64,000 nucleotides of DNA from an uncultured Sphingomonas sp. GTDB taxonomy: Bacteria; Pseudomonadota; Alphaproteobacteria; Sphingomonadales; Sphingomonadaceae. The position numbers and the translations under genes are program-made. The stretch's first letter is position 1; each line of letters begins with the position of its first letter. The notes below the pieces were generated by a model. The model was not told the DNA's origin. It was given only the letters and a program-made list of their open reading frames with translations, and ran no database searches. The DNA is taken from assembly GCF_936927845.1 (NCBI RefSeq), contig NZ_CAKZHV010000067.1, positions 161,696-225,695 on the forward strand, in the 5' to 3' direction. Below, piece by piece: positions 35,677 through 44,446 of the stretch.

Positions 35677-36513
35677 TCAATCCCGCAGCAGCTCGTTGAT
35701 CCCGGTCTTCTCGCGCGTCTGCGCATCGACGCGCTTGACGATCACCGCGCAATAAAGGTTCGGCCCCTGCCCGGTGGACGACGGCGCCGAGCCCGCGACC
35801 ACCACTGAGTAAGGCGGCACCTCGCCGTAGAAGGTTTCGCCGGTCGCGCGGTCGATGATGCGGGTCGACTTGCCCAGATACACCCCCATCGACAGCACCG
35901 CGCCCTCGCCGACGCGCACGCCCTCCGCGACCTCCGACCGCGCGCCGATGAACGCGCCGTCGCCGATGATGACCGGATCGGCCTGCAGCGGTTCCAGCAC
36001 GCCGCCGATCCCGACCCCGCCCGACAGGTGAACGTTGCGCCCGATCTGCGCGCAGCTTCCGACCGTCGCCCAGGTGTCGACCATCGTCCCCTCGCCGACA
36101 TAGGCGCCGATGTTGACGAAGCTCGGCATCAGGATCGCGCCGCGGCCGACGAAGGCCCCGCGTCGCACCACGCTGCCCGGTACCGCGCGGAAACCCGCGG
36201 TGCGGAACTGCTCCTCGCTCCAGCCGGAGAATTTCGACGGCACCTTGTCGAACCAGTGGCCCTGACCCGGTCCGTTGTCGATCAGCGCATTGTCGTTCAG
36301 GCGGAAGCTCAGCAGCACGGCCTTCTTCAACCATTGGTTGACGCGCCAGCCGTCACCATCCGGCTCGGCGACGCGCGCGGTGCCGGCGTCGAGCTGTGCC
36401 AGCGCCTCGTTCACCGCCTCGCGCACCTCGCCGGTGGTGGTCAAACCGATCTCGGCGCGGTTCTCCCAAGCATCGTCAATAATCTGCGCGAGGTCGGTCC
36501 TCGGGTCGGTCAT
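35677..36513 (-). CDS. dapD: 2,3,4,5-tetrahydropyridine-2,6-dicarboxylate N-succinyltransferase
   Basis: A 278-residue left-handed beta-helix acyltransferase of the succinylase branch of lysine/diaminopimelate synthesis. It starts TDLAQIIDDAWENRAEIG, then DGWRVNQWLKKAVLLSFRLNDN and hexapeptide repeats: FVGRGAILMPSFVNIGAYVGEGTMVDTWATVGSCAQIG. It ends AVIVKRVDAQTREKTGINELLRD. The ATG at 36513 overlaps the stop of the upstream nucleotidase gene by 4 bases, so the two are coupled. Confidence 0.97.
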   Translation of the reverse strand: MTDPRTDLAQIIDDAWENRAEIGLTTTGEVREAVNEALAQLDAGTARVAEPDGDGWRVNQWLKKAVLLSFRLNDNALIDNGPGQGHWFDKVPSKFSGWSEEQFRTAGFRAVPGSVVRRGAFVGRGAILMPSFVNIGAYVGEGTMVDTWATVGSCAQIGRNVHLSGGVGIGGVLEPLQADPVIIGDGAFIGARSEVAEGVRVGEGAVLSMGVYLGKSTRIIDRATGETFYGEVPPYSVVVAGSAPSSTGQGPNLYCAVIVKRVDAQTREKTGINELLRD

Positions 36514-37175
36514 AGGTTCTCCGTGATCTGGTTGAGCCATTGGGTCACATCGGTGACGCGGATGTCGACATAGCTGCGGTCGGCGTCGTGATCCTGCTCG
36601 CTGCCGTTGTCGACCCACACCGTCGTCATGCCGATCGCCTTGGCGGGTTTCAGGTTGCGCGCCATGTCCTCGACGAACAGCGCGGTGGTCGGGTCGATGT
36701 CGAACGCGGCGCAGATGCCCGCGTATGCTGCCGGAGCGGGCTTGGGCACCAAGTCCATCGCGTGAATGTCGTGGACGCCCACGAAACTCTCCCCCAGCCC
36801 CAGCCGGTCGAGCACCTTCAGCGCATAAGGCTTGTCGCCGTTGGTGAAGACGATCTTGCGTCCGGGCAGCTTGGCGAGCGCGGCCGCCATCGGCGCATTC
36901 GCCTCCAACACGTCCATCTCGATATCGTGGACGTAGGACAGGAACGCCGCCGGATCGACCTCGTGCTCCGCCATCAACCCGGCGAGCGTCGTGCCGTGGC
37001 CAAGGAAATAAGCCTTTTGCACGCGGTGCGCCTCGGCCAGATCGAGCGACAGCAGGTCGGCGATGAACGCGGTCATGCGCCGGTCGATCAACGCGAACAG
37101 ATTGGCCGACGCGGGGTAGAGCGTGTTGTCGAGATCGAACAACCACGTGTCGATATGGGCGAGTTCGGGCGGCAT
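36510..37175 (-). CDS. HAD-family pyrimidine 5'-nucleotidase
   Basis: A 221-residue haloacid-dehalogenase phosphatase of the YjjG/SDT1 group. Motif I is TWLFDLDNTLYPAS, followed by the helical cap LIDRRMTAFIADLL and HRVQKAYFLGHGTTLAGLM. Motif II is KIVFTNGDKPYA, motif III K near AMDLVPKPAPAAY, and motif IV ALFVEDMARNLKPAKAIGM. It hydrolyses UMP/CMP-type nucleotides or similar phosphates. The ATG at 37175 is chosen from alignment of the motif spacing. It is co-translated with dapD. Confidence 0.93.
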   Translation of the reverse strand: MPPELAHIDTWLFDLDNTLYPASANLFALIDRRMTAFIADLLSLDLAEAHRVQKAYFLGHGTTLAGLMAEHEVDPAAFLSYVHDIEMDVLEANAPMAAALAKLPGRKIVFTNGDKPYALKVLDRLGLGESFVGVHDIHAMDLVPKPAPAAYAGICAAFDIDPTTALFVEDMARNLKPAKAIGMTTVWVDNGSEQDHDADRSYVDIRVTDVTQWLNQITENL

Positions 37176-37314
37176 CGCCGCGCGCTCTACTGCGCTTCGT
37201 GCCCGCGTTGAAGCCCGCGCCCCACCGAAAAGCTGGCACGTCGAAAAGCTGGGCTGTGCGCACACCAAGCTCACCTGTCTGGCGCGACACCGGCGGCGAC
37301 CCCATCTTTGTCTC

Positions 37315-38313
37315 ATGACCCTATATTCGCTCCTCGATCTCGTCCCCGTCGTCGAAGGCGGCACCGTGTCGCAGTCGCTGGCGAACGCCGCCGATCTCGC
37401 GCGCCACGCCGAAACGCTCGGCTTCAATCGCTACTGGGTGGCCGAACACCACGGGATGAAGGGGATCGCCTCGGCCGCGACCGCGGTCGTCATCGCGCAC
37501 GTCGCGGGCGCGACCAAACACATCCGCGTCGGCGCGGGCGGCATCATGCTCCCTAACTCGGCGCCGCTGCAGATCGCCGAACAGTTCGGCACGCTCGACG
37601 CGCTCTACCCCGGCCGCATCGACCTCGGGCTCGGGCGCGCGCCCGGCAGCGACCAGCGCGTCGCGCATGCGCTGCGCCGCAATCTCGCCAGCGATGCCAA
37701 TCAGTTCCCCAACGACGTGGTCGAACTCCAGAGCTATTTCGCCGACGACGGCCGCACCGGCATCTCCGCGACGCCGGGCGCGGGCGCGAAGCCCGAGATG
37801 TGGATCCTCGGCTCCAGCACCTTCGGCGCGCAGCTCGCCGCGATCCTGGGGCTCCCCTACGCCTTTGCCTCGCACTTCGCCCCCGACGCGCTCGATGCCG
37901 CACTCGCGATCTACCGTCGCGATTTCCGGCCCTCGGCACAGCTCGCGCGGCCCTACGCGATGGCCGGGTTCAACGTCTTCGCCGCCGACACGCACGACGA
38001 GGCCGAATTCCTCGCCAGCTCGCAGCAGCAATCGTTCATCGCGCTGCGCACCGGCACGCCCGGGCTGATGAAGCCCCCGGTCGCGAACTACCGCGCCAGC
38101 CTTCCGCCCGCCCACGCCGCGATGCTCGACAACGTCCTGTCCTGCTCCGCGATCGGCACCCGCGACGAGGTCGCGCGCGGCATCGCCGCCTTTGTCCGGC
38201 GTACGCAAGTCGACGAGGTCATGCTGACCAGCGCGATCTACGACCACCACGCGCGCAAGCATTCGCTCACCCTCACCGCCGACGCGATGGCGGAGGTGAA
38301 GCAGGCCGCCTGA
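37315..38313 (+). CDS. LLM-class flavin-dependent oxidoreductase (luciferase-like)
   Basis: A 332-residue TIM-barrel flavoprotein of the bacterial luciferase superfamily. It has SLLDLVPVVEGGTVSQSLANAADLARHAE at the start, RYWVAEHHGMKGIASAATAV, RVGAGGIMLPNSAPLQIAEQFGTLDALYPGRIDLGLGRAPG and WILGSSTFGAQLAA. This is the MsnO8-like subgroup with conserved AEHH. It probably uses reduced FMN on an unknown substrate. It is divergent from the nucleotidase gene; a strong hairpin follows it. Confidence 0.93.
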   Translation: MTLYSLLDLVPVVEGGTVSQSLANAADLARHAETLGFNRYWVAEHHGMKGIASAATAVVIAHVAGATKHIRVGAGGIMLPNSAPLQIAEQFGTLDALYPGRIDLGLGRAPGSDQRVAHALRRNLASDANQFPNDVVELQSYFADDGRTGISATPGAGAKPEMWILGSSTFGAQLAAILGLPYAFASHFAPDALDAALAIYRRDFRPSAQLARPYAMAGFNVFAADTHDEAEFLASSQQQSFIALRTGTPGLMKPPVANYRASLPPAHAAMLDNVLSCSAIGTRDEVARGIAAFVRRTQVDEVMLTSAIYDHHARKHSLTLTADAMAEVKQAA

Positions 38314-38318
38314 CCGAC

Positions 38319-38339
38319 CGGGAGGGCATTGCCCTCCCG
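38319..38339 (+). terminator. Hairpin after the LLM oxidoreductase gene
   Basis: CGGGAGGGC (38319-38327) pairs perfectly with GCCCTCCCG (38331-38339) around ATT, 5 bases after the stop codon. No T run follows. Confidence 0.55.
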
Positions 38340-38364
38340 CGCCAGCGCGGTTACGCCCGCCCGC

Positions 38365-38838
38365 ATGACGCAGGTCGGCATCATCATGGGCTCGACGTCC
38401 GACTGGGACACGATGAGCCACGCGGCCGAGACGCTCGACGCACTCGGCATCACGCACGAGGTCCGCGTCGTCTCCGCGCACCGCACCCCGCAGCGGCTCT
38501 ACGATTACGCGACCGGCGTCGCGGATCGCGGGTTGAAGGTCATCATCGCAGGGGCCGGTGGCGCGGCGCACCTGCCCGGCATGGCGGCATCGATGACGCA
38601 CCTGCCCGTGCTCGGCGTGCCCGTCGAATCAAAGGCGCTGAAGGGCATGGATAGCCTGATGTCGATCGTGCAGATGCCCGGCGGCATTCCGGTCGGCACG
38701 CTCGCGATCGGCCGCGCGGGTGCGATCAACGCCGCCCTGCTCGCCGCCGCGATCCTCGCGCTCGCCGACGACGCGCTGTCGCTCCGCCTCCAGGCCTGGC
38801 GCGCGGCGCAGACCGCGGGCGTCGCCGAAGCTCCCTGA
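38365..38838 (+). CDS. purE: N5-carboxyaminoimidazole ribonucleotide mutase
   Basis: A 157-residue class I PurE of purine biosynthesis, converting N5-CAIR to CAIR. It starts VGIIMGSTSDWDTMSHAAETLDALGI, then VVSAHRTPQRLYDYA with the catalytic His, AGAGGAAHLPGMAAS, GVPVESKALKGMDSLMSIVQMPGGIPV and LAIGRAGAINAALLAA. The ATG at 38365 is the family start. purK follows after 24 bases in the same operon. Confidence 0.98.
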   Translation: MTQVGIIMGSTSDWDTMSHAAETLDALGITHEVRVVSAHRTPQRLYDYATGVADRGLKVIIAGAGGAAHLPGMAASMTHLPVLGVPVESKALKGMDSLMSIVQMPGGIPVGTLAIGRAGAINAALLAAAILALADDALSLRLQAWRAAQTAGVAEAP

Positions 38839-38862
38839 CCCTTTCCGCAAACGGAACGTACC

Positions 38863-39948
38863 ATGCCGCTCGCCCAGCTCGACCGTCCGCTCGCCCCCGG
38901 CGGCACCATCGGCATCCTGGGCGGCGGGCAATTGGGGCGCATGATTGCGGTCGCCGCCGCGCAGCTCGGCTACCGCACCCACGTCCTCGCCCCCGACCGC
39001 GAGAGCGTCGCCGCGCAGACCGCTTCCAGCCTGACGCGCGCCGATTACCACAACAAGGTCGTGCTCGCCGATTTTGCCGCGCAGTGCGACGTCGTCACCT
39101 ACGAGTTCGAGAATATCGCGGTCGCCCCCGTCGAGTGGCTGGCCGAGCGCGTGCCCGTCTATCCGCCGCCCAAGAGCCTCGCCGTCGCGCAGGACCGCGT
39201 GCGCGAGAAGCGCTTCGTGGAGGAGGTCGGCGGCCGCCCCGCGCGCTGGCAGGCGGTCAACTCGCGCGAGGAGCTCGACGCCGCACTCGCGCGCATCGGC
39301 ACGCCCGCGGTGCTCAAGACGACGCGCTTCGGCTATGACGGGAAAGGCCAGACGCGGATCAACGACGCCGCCGAGGCCGACGCCGCGTGGGAGGCGATCG
39401 GCGGCCCCGCGATCCTCGAAGCGTTCGTCACCTTCACCCACGAATTCTCGATCCTGCTGGTGCGCGGCACTGACGGCACGATCACCAGCTACCCGCCGCC
39501 GTGGAACGAGCACCGCGACGCGATCCTCCACCGCTCGACGGTTCCCGCGCCAGCCGAGATCGCGCAGCAATGGACCGAGGCGGCGGCGCTCACCGGCCGC
39601 ATTGCCGACGCGCTGGGTCACGTGGGCGTGCTCACCTGCGAATATTTCGCCGGTGCCGACGGCCCTGTGTTCAACGAAATGGCGCCCCGCGTCCACAATT
39701 CGGGCCATTGGACGATCGAGGGCGCGGAAACCTCGCAATTCGCCAACCACGTCCGCGCGATCTGCGGCCTGCCGCTCGGCGACACCGCGCTGACCGCGCC
39801 CGCGGTGGTGATGGAAAATCTGATCGGCGACGAGTGGCAGCGCTGGAGCGATCTGGTCGCGGCGCCGCGCACCCACCTGCACCTCTACGGCAAGCGCGAG
39901 GCAAGGCCGGGGCGCAAGATGGGGCACGTCACCCGGCTGGAGCGTTGA
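38863..39948 (+). CDS. purK: N5-carboxyaminoimidazole ribonucleotide synthase
   Basis: A 361-residue ATP-grasp enzyme carboxylating AIR to N5-CAIR, the step before PurE. Motifs include GTIGILGGGQLGRMIAVAAAQLGY, TYEFENIAVAPVEWL, LKTTRFGYDGKGQ, FVTFTHEFSILLVRG and FNEMAPRVHNSGHWTIEGAETSQFANHVRAI. Length and order are normal. It shares an operon with purE. The 184-base gap after it holds a dispersed palindromic repeat. Confidence 0.98.
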   Translation: MPLAQLDRPLAPGGTIGILGGGQLGRMIAVAAAQLGYRTHVLAPDRESVAAQTASSLTRADYHNKVVLADFAAQCDVVTYEFENIAVAPVEWLAERVPVYPPPKSLAVAQDRVREKRFVEEVGGRPARWQAVNSREELDAALARIGTPAVLKTTRFGYDGKGQTRINDAAEADAAWEAIGGPAILEAFVTFTHEFSILLVRGTDGTITSYPPPWNEHRDAILHRSTVPAPAEIAQQWTEAAALTGRIADALGHVGVLTCEYFAGADGPVFNEMAPRVHNSGHWTIEGAETSQFANHVRAICGLPLGDTALTAPAVVMENLIGDEWQRWSDLVAAPRTHLHLYGKREARPGRKMGHVTRLER

Positions 39949-39998
39949 GGGCGTTCGCCACGCATGAAGCGAACTCACGCCTTTCCCCATCTCCCCCC

Positions 39999-40025
39999 GT
40001 CACCCCGGACTTGATCCGGGGTCCC
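39999..40025. repeat. Palindromic dispersed repeat, single-arm copy
   Basis: GTCACCCCGGACTTGATCC and following bases to 40025 match the arms of the two-armed element at 19589-19671. It is located in the gap after purK, the usual intergenic position of REP-like elements. Confidence 0.85.
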
Positions 40026-40132
40026 GCTTCTATCTGCGAGCCGTATCCGAGGCCGTACCGAGCGGCGCAGCATAGCTCCCTGCCACACCGCTGCCTTGCT
40101 GCTGCCCAGCTTCGCCGCCAAGGCGAGCGCCC

Positions 40133-40819
40133 ATGATCCCCGCGACGACCCGCTACGCGTTCTACGATCTCGACCGGACGATCACGCGCCTGCCGACCTG
40201 GTCCGCGTTCCTGCTCTACGCGGCAAGGGCGCGCGCGCCGTGGCGGCTGGCGCTCGTCCCCGCCGCCGCGCTCGCCGCCGTCGCGCACAAGGCAGGGTTG
40301 ATGAACCGCGATCGGCTGAAGGAGGTGATGCACCGCCTGCTGATCGGCGGCGCGGTGCACGCGGGTGATCTTTCGCGGATCGCCGATGCCTTTGCCGAGC
40401 AACAAGTGAGCGGCAACGTCCGCGCCGGTGCGCGCGCCCGAATCGCCGCCGATCGCGCCGCGGGCTACCGCGTCATCCTCGCCACCGCCGCGCACCGCTT
40501 CTACGCCACGGCGATCGCGCGCCGGCTCGGCATCGCCGACGTGATCGCGACCGAGGCGTCGTCCGCGCCCGACGGCCGGGTCGGCCACCGCCTGTCGGGC
40601 GCCAACGTCTACGGCGCGGCCAAGCTCGCCGCGGTCACCGCCTGGCTTGGGCATCGTGGCGAACCGCGCGAGCGCCAGCACGTCCGCTTCTACAGCGACC
40701 ACGCCACCGACGCCCCCTGCCTCGCCTTCGCCGACGAAGGTTTCGCGGTCCACCCCGACCGCCGCCTGCGCGCGCTGGCGCACGCGAACGGCTGGCCGAT
40801 CCTCGACTGGATGCAATGA
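40133..40819 (+). CDS. HAD-IB family phosphatase
   Basis: A 228-residue HAD subfamily IB hydrolase. Motif I is RYAFYDLDRTITRLPTW (nucleophile Asp in DLDRT). Motif II is VILATAAHRF, motif III lies near GAAKLAAVTAWL, and motif IV is VRFYSDHATDAPCLAFAD. The cap resembles phosphoserine phosphatase/SerB-like and PGP-type lipid phosphatases. It starts a run of coupled genes for nucleotidyl and phospho-alcohol transfer: the next ATG overlaps its stop. It probably removes a phosphate from an intermediate or lipid of that pathway (inference). Confidence 0.9.
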   Translation: MIPATTRYAFYDLDRTITRLPTWSAFLLYAARARAPWRLALVPAAALAAVAHKAGLMNRDRLKEVMHRLLIGGAVHAGDLSRIADAFAEQQVSGNVRAGARARIAADRAAGYRVILATAAHRFYATAIARRLGIADVIATEASSAPDGRVGHRLSGANVYGAAKLAAVTAWLGHRGEPRERQHVRFYSDHATDAPCLAFADEGFAVHPDRRLRALAHANGWPILDWMQ

Positions 40820-41553
40820 TGCGCGCCATCATCCTAAGCGCCGGCCGCGGCTCCCGACTTTTACCGCTGACCGATCTGATGCCCAAATGCCTCGTGCCCG
40901 TCGGCGGGCGCGCGATCCTCGACCATCAGCTCGACGCATTGGCCGAGGCGGGGGTACGCGAGGCGGTCGTCGTCGCGGGCTATCGCCACGATCAGGTCGG
41001 CGCGCACCTCGCCACGCATCGCCCGCCGCTCGCCGTCACGCTGCGGTTCAATCCGTTCTGGGCGGTGTCGAGCAGCATCGGCAGCGTCTGGGCGGCCCGC
41101 GACATGTTGGGCGACGCCTTCTGCCTCTTGAACGGCGACACGACGCTGACGGGCACGATCCTCGCGCGCGCGTTTTCGCACGACGGCGAATACGACCGCG
41201 CCGGTGTCGGGCTGGTGGTCGAACCGATCGCGCGTGCCGACACCGACGACATGCTGGTCCACGTCGCGGGCGACCGCGTCACCGCGGTGTCGAAGTCGCT
41301 GCCGCCCGAGCAGACGACGCACCGCTCGCTCGGCGTCGTCGTCGCGGGCGCGCAGAGCGGCTACCTTCCCGTGCTCGACCGCGTGATCGCCGGCCCCGAG
41401 GGCGCGGGCGACGGGATCAACGCCTATCACCACGACATCGTCGCCGCGCTCGCCCGCCAGGGCGCGGTCCACGCGATCGTCGAGGAAAGCGGCGGTTGGA
41501 TCGAGATCGACCGCCCCAAGGATGTGGAGCGCTGGAACGCGCGCGCGCGATGA
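40816..41553 (+). CDS. Nucleotidyltransferase (phospho-alcohol/sugar-phosphate, LicC-like)
   Basis: A 245-residue NTP transferase. The nucleotide-binding signature is MRAIILSAGRGSRLLPLTDLMPKCLVPVGGRAIL. LRFNPFWAVSSSIGSVWAARDML followed by AFCLLNGDTTLTG (metal-binding Asp) resembles CTP:phosphocholine cytidylyltransferases more than hexose-phosphate ones. GGWIEIDRPKDVERW is the second metal site. It likely makes a CDP-alcohol or NDP-sugar used by the transferases next to it. It overlaps its neighbours by 4 bases on both sides. Confidence 0.9.
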   Translation: MMRAIILSAGRGSRLLPLTDLMPKCLVPVGGRAILDHQLDALAEAGVREAVVVAGYRHDQVGAHLATHRPPLAVTLRFNPFWAVSSSIGSVWAARDMLGDAFCLLNGDTTLTGTILARAFSHDGEYDRAGVGLVVEPIARADTDDMLVHVAGDRVTAVSKSLPPEQTTHRSLGVVVAGAQSGYLPVLDRVIAGPEGAGDGINAYHHDIVAALARQGAVHAIVEESGGWIEIDRPKDVERWNARAR

Positions 41554-42680
41554 CTGCGGCACCGGTCGCCTTCCTGTTTCTCGGCGAAACGCTGCTGATC
41601 CCGCATCTCTTCCCGATCGTCGAGGTGCTGTCCGACGCGCACCCCGATCTGCCGCTCGACCTGTGGGTTTCGACCTCGACCCACGAGCAACTGCTCGCCG
41701 GCTGGACGGCGCATCTGCCGCAGGTCCGCGTCCGCCGCGCGCCGGGCTTCCGCCGCCTCGCCGCGACCGCGCCCGGCGAGCGGCCGGTGCTACCGCCCAA
41801 GCTGCCGATGCTGTTGCGCCTCGCGCCCCGGCTCGCACGCACGCGCATCGTCGTCTGCGCCGAACAGACCAGCCTGTGGCTGCCGCGCGCCTTCCCGTGG
41901 ATGCGCACGCGCTTCGTCAAGACCTCGCACGGCGTCGGATCGATGAGCGCGCGCGACGACAAGCGGCGCATGGCCGCTGCCTACACCCTGGTGCCGAGCG
42001 AGCAGGAACGCGCGACCTATCTCGCGCGCGGCATGGCACCCGACCGGATCGAAGCGACCGGCTACGTCAAGGCCGCGTTCCGCCAGCGCACGCCCGCGCG
42101 CAAGCTTTTCACCAGCGACCGCCCGGTGCTGCTCTACACCCCCCACTGGCAGGCGCATCGCTCGTCGTGGCCGGCTTGGGGGCCGCAGGTGGTCGAGCGC
42201 CTCGCCGCGCAGCGCGACTGGAACGTCATCCTCGCCCCGCATCAGCGCCTGATCGAGCGCGCGCCCGCGCTGCGTGACGTGCTCGCTCGCGTCGCGGACC
42301 TGCCGCACGTCCACGTTGATCTCGATAGTTTCGCGACCGTCGATGGCAGCTACACCGCGGCGGCCGACTTCTATCTCGGCGACACGTCGAGCCAGCTGAT
42401 CGAATTCCTCGCGCGGCCGCGCCCCGCCGTCTTCCTCAACGCGCACGCGCGCGCCTGGGCGGACGATCCCGCCTATGCGATGTGGCGCGCGGGCGAGGTC
42501 GTCGACGATCTCGCCGATCTGCTCTCCGCGATAGCGCGCGCGCCCGCGCGCCACGCCAATTTCGCCGCGACCCAGCGCGATATCGCAGGCGCAGCCCTCG
42601 GCGACGCGAGCGGCGCCGGTGCGCGCCGCGCGGCCGACGCGGTGCTGCGCGTCCTCGCCAACCCCCGGCCCCGCCGCTAA
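41550..42680 (+). CDS. CDP-glycerol glycerophosphotransferase-like (TagB/TagF-type) protein
   Basis: A 376-residue GT-B-fold protein without signal or membrane segments. It has VVCAEQTSLWLPRAFPWMRTRFVKTSHGVGSM with the catalytic HG, YTLVPSEQERATYLARGM, LLYTPHWQAHRSSW, NVILAPHQRLIERAP, and AADFYLGDTSSQLIEFLARPRPAVFLN, the nucleotide-binding C-terminal pattern of the CDP-glycerol transferase family. It may transfer a phospho-alcohol from a CDP-alcohol to a lipid or glycan. It is rare for such a gene to sit in a plain phospholipid operon. It overlaps the nucleotidyltransferase gene by 4 bases. Confidence 0.8.
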   Translation: MTAAPVAFLFLGETLLIPHLFPIVEVLSDAHPDLPLDLWVSTSTHEQLLAGWTAHLPQVRVRRAPGFRRLAATAPGERPVLPPKLPMLLRLAPRLARTRIVVCAEQTSLWLPRAFPWMRTRFVKTSHGVGSMSARDDKRRMAAAYTLVPSEQERATYLARGMAPDRIEATGYVKAAFRQRTPARKLFTSDRPVLLYTPHWQAHRSSWPAWGPQVVERLAAQRDWNVILAPHQRLIERAPALRDVLARVADLPHVHVDLDSFATVDGSYTAAADFYLGDTSSQLIEFLARPRPAVFLNAHARAWADDPAYAMWRAGEVVDDLADLLSAIARAPARHANFAATQRDIAGAALGDASGAGARRAADAVLRVLANPRPRR

Positions 42681-42690
42681 AGGCCCGCCG

Positions 42691-43812
42691 ATGCAGCCGA
42701 CCGAGTCCCTCCAGCCCGCGGTGGTGCCGCTGGGCGACAATCCCGTGCTCCTCTGGGGCATGACCGCGCGCGAACGGTTGCGCCGCATCGCGGCCGCGCG
42801 CGCGCTGCCGTTCGGCGATGGGGGCGTGAGCGACACCGTCATTCTCTCCAACCTCGCCTTCGTGTTCGATCCTGCCTGGATCGCCTGGCTTCAGCCGCGC
42901 CCCGGCACCGTGCTGACGCGCCGCGGCGAAATCGTGCTCGCGCACGTCGTCGCCGCCGACCGTGCCGCGTGCGAACGCGCGATCACCGGCGATGCCGCGC
43001 TCCCGCCGCACTTCGAACAGGTCGCGACCGAGCGTGACGAAGGAATTTTCAACGAGGCATTGCGCAAGCGCGAGCGCCCCTTTGCCGAGGCGCTGGTGCC
43101 CGACGCGGTCCCCGTGATCGAGCGCGCCAGCTACGTCGGCGCGTACAAGGGGGTGACCGACCTCCTGACCAAGTATCTCTGGCCGGAATGGGCGCTCGCG
43201 CTGACCAGACTGGCGGCGTGGATCGGCGTGTCGCCCAACGGCGTCACCGCGATCGGATCAGTCCTGTGCATCGTCGCCACGATCGCCTTCTGGTATGGCT
43301 GGTTCTGGACCGGACTTCTGACCGGGCTCGTCTTCATGGTGCTCGACACCGTTGATGGAAAACTTGCGCGCTGCACCATTACCTCGTCCAAGCTCGGCAA
43401 TGCGTGGGACCACGGCGTCGACCTCGTCCATCCGCCGATCTGGTGGTGGGCCTGGGCCGCGGGTTGCGCGCCTTATGGTCGCCCGCTGTCGGCCCAGACC
43501 TTCTGGGCGGTGATGGCGGCGATGCTGTTCGGCTACGTCGTGCAGCGGTTGATCGAGGGCGCGTTCATCGTCCGCTTCGGGATGCACATTCACGTCTGGC
43601 AACGCTTCGACAGCCGTTTCCGGCTAGTGACCGCCCGGCGTAATCCCAACATGGTGATCCTGTTCGCCGCGCTGCTGGTCGCGCGGCCCGACTGGGGGAT
43701 CGTCGCGGTCGCGGTGTGGACGATCCTGTCGCTCGTCGTCCATGGCGTCCGGCTCGTTCAGGCGATGGCGCGCGCGCGCGGCGGCGAGCGGCTGACGAGC
43801 TGGCTTGCCTGA
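42691..43812 (+). CDS. CDP-alcohol phosphatidyltransferase family enzyme with N-terminal extension
   Basis: A 373-residue membrane enzyme. Residues 165-370 form the catalytic membrane domain with the full motif D-x2-DG-x2-AR-x8-G-x3-D-x3-D, read from LDTVDGKLAR (about 218) through SSKLGNAWDHGVDLV. About six hydrophobic helices are visible. Residues 1-140 are soluble, resemble a degenerate nucleotidyltransferase remnant (AWIAWLQPRPGTVLTRRGEIVLAHV), and are not found in standard PgsA/PssA. This gives a layout like bifunctional inositol-phosphate enzymes. It joins a phospho-alcohol to CDP-diacylglycerol or a related pair; the alcohol is unknown. Confidence 0.9.
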   Translation: MQPTESLQPAVVPLGDNPVLLWGMTARERLRRIAAARALPFGDGGVSDTVILSNLAFVFDPAWIAWLQPRPGTVLTRRGEIVLAHVVAADRAACERAITGDAALPPHFEQVATERDEGIFNEALRKRERPFAEALVPDAVPVIERASYVGAYKGVTDLLTKYLWPEWALALTRLAAWIGVSPNGVTAIGSVLCIVATIAFWYGWFWTGLLTGLVFMVLDTVDGKLARCTITSSKLGNAWDHGVDLVHPPIWWWAWAAGCAPYGRPLSAQTFWAVMAAMLFGYVVQRLIEGAFIVRFGMHIHVWQRFDSRFRLVTARRNPNMVILFAALLVARPDWGIVAVAVWTILSLVVHGVRLVQAMARARGGERLTSWLA

Positions 43813-43855
43813 GCGCCCGACTTGCGGGGCAGCGTCGCTGACCCATATCGCCTCC

Positions 43856-44341
43856 ATGACACGACGTTTCTTCTACATCGCCGCCGCGGCCGTGTTGCTG
43901 GGCGGGTCGGCGTTCGCGCCCGAGGCAGCGGCGGCGACGGCGCCATCGTGCGCGGGCACGCCCGGCGCGGGGAAGGTTCGCCTGTCGGTCACCGCAACCG
44001 ACATCCGCAACGTGCATGGCGACATGGTCTTCACGCTCTACCCCGACGACTCGCGCCGCTTCCTGGCGAAGGGCGGCAAGCTCGCCCGTGTTCGCACCCA
44101 GGCGCAGGCACCCGCCACCGCGGCGTGCTTCTGGGTGACACCCGGCTCCTACGCGGTCGCGACCTATCACGACGAGAACGGCGACCACGATTTCAACCGC
44201 ACGTTGTTCACGATAAAAGAAGGCTTCGGCTTCTCCAACGACGCCCCGACGACGCTGGGTTTGCCGAGCCTCGCGCGCGTGCGCTTTTCCGTGCCCGCCG
44301 GCGGCACCGCGATCCGCGTGCGCACCCGCTATTCACGTTGA
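43856..44341 (+). CDS. DUF2141 exported protein
   Basis: A 161-residue secreted protein. The signal peptide FFYIAAAAVLLGGSAFA is followed by a beta-sandwich domain with VRLSVTATDIRNVHGDMVFTLYPDDSRRFL, PGSYAVATYHDENGDHDFNRTLFTIKEGFGFSND and LARVRFSVPAGG. The HDxNGNxxxD-like acidic loop is typical of DUF2141. Function unknown. It sits inside the lipid gene block, 43 bases after the CDP-alcohol transferase gene. Confidence 0.9.
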   Translation: MTRRFFYIAAAAVLLGGSAFAPEAAAATAPSCAGTPGAGKVRLSVTATDIRNVHGDMVFTLYPDDSRRFLAKGGKLARVRTQAQAPATAACFWVTPGSYAVATYHDENGDHDFNRTLFTIKEGFGFSNDAPTTLGLPSLARVRFSVPAGGTAIRVRTRYSR

Positions 44342-44446
44342 TGTAGGCAGCGGGAAAACGCCCCGTCGGCGCACGGTCCGCGCGCCTTCGCAAACAAGGG
44401 ACATAATTTCGCCGGATCGCTGATACACCTGGATTGTTACACCCGC

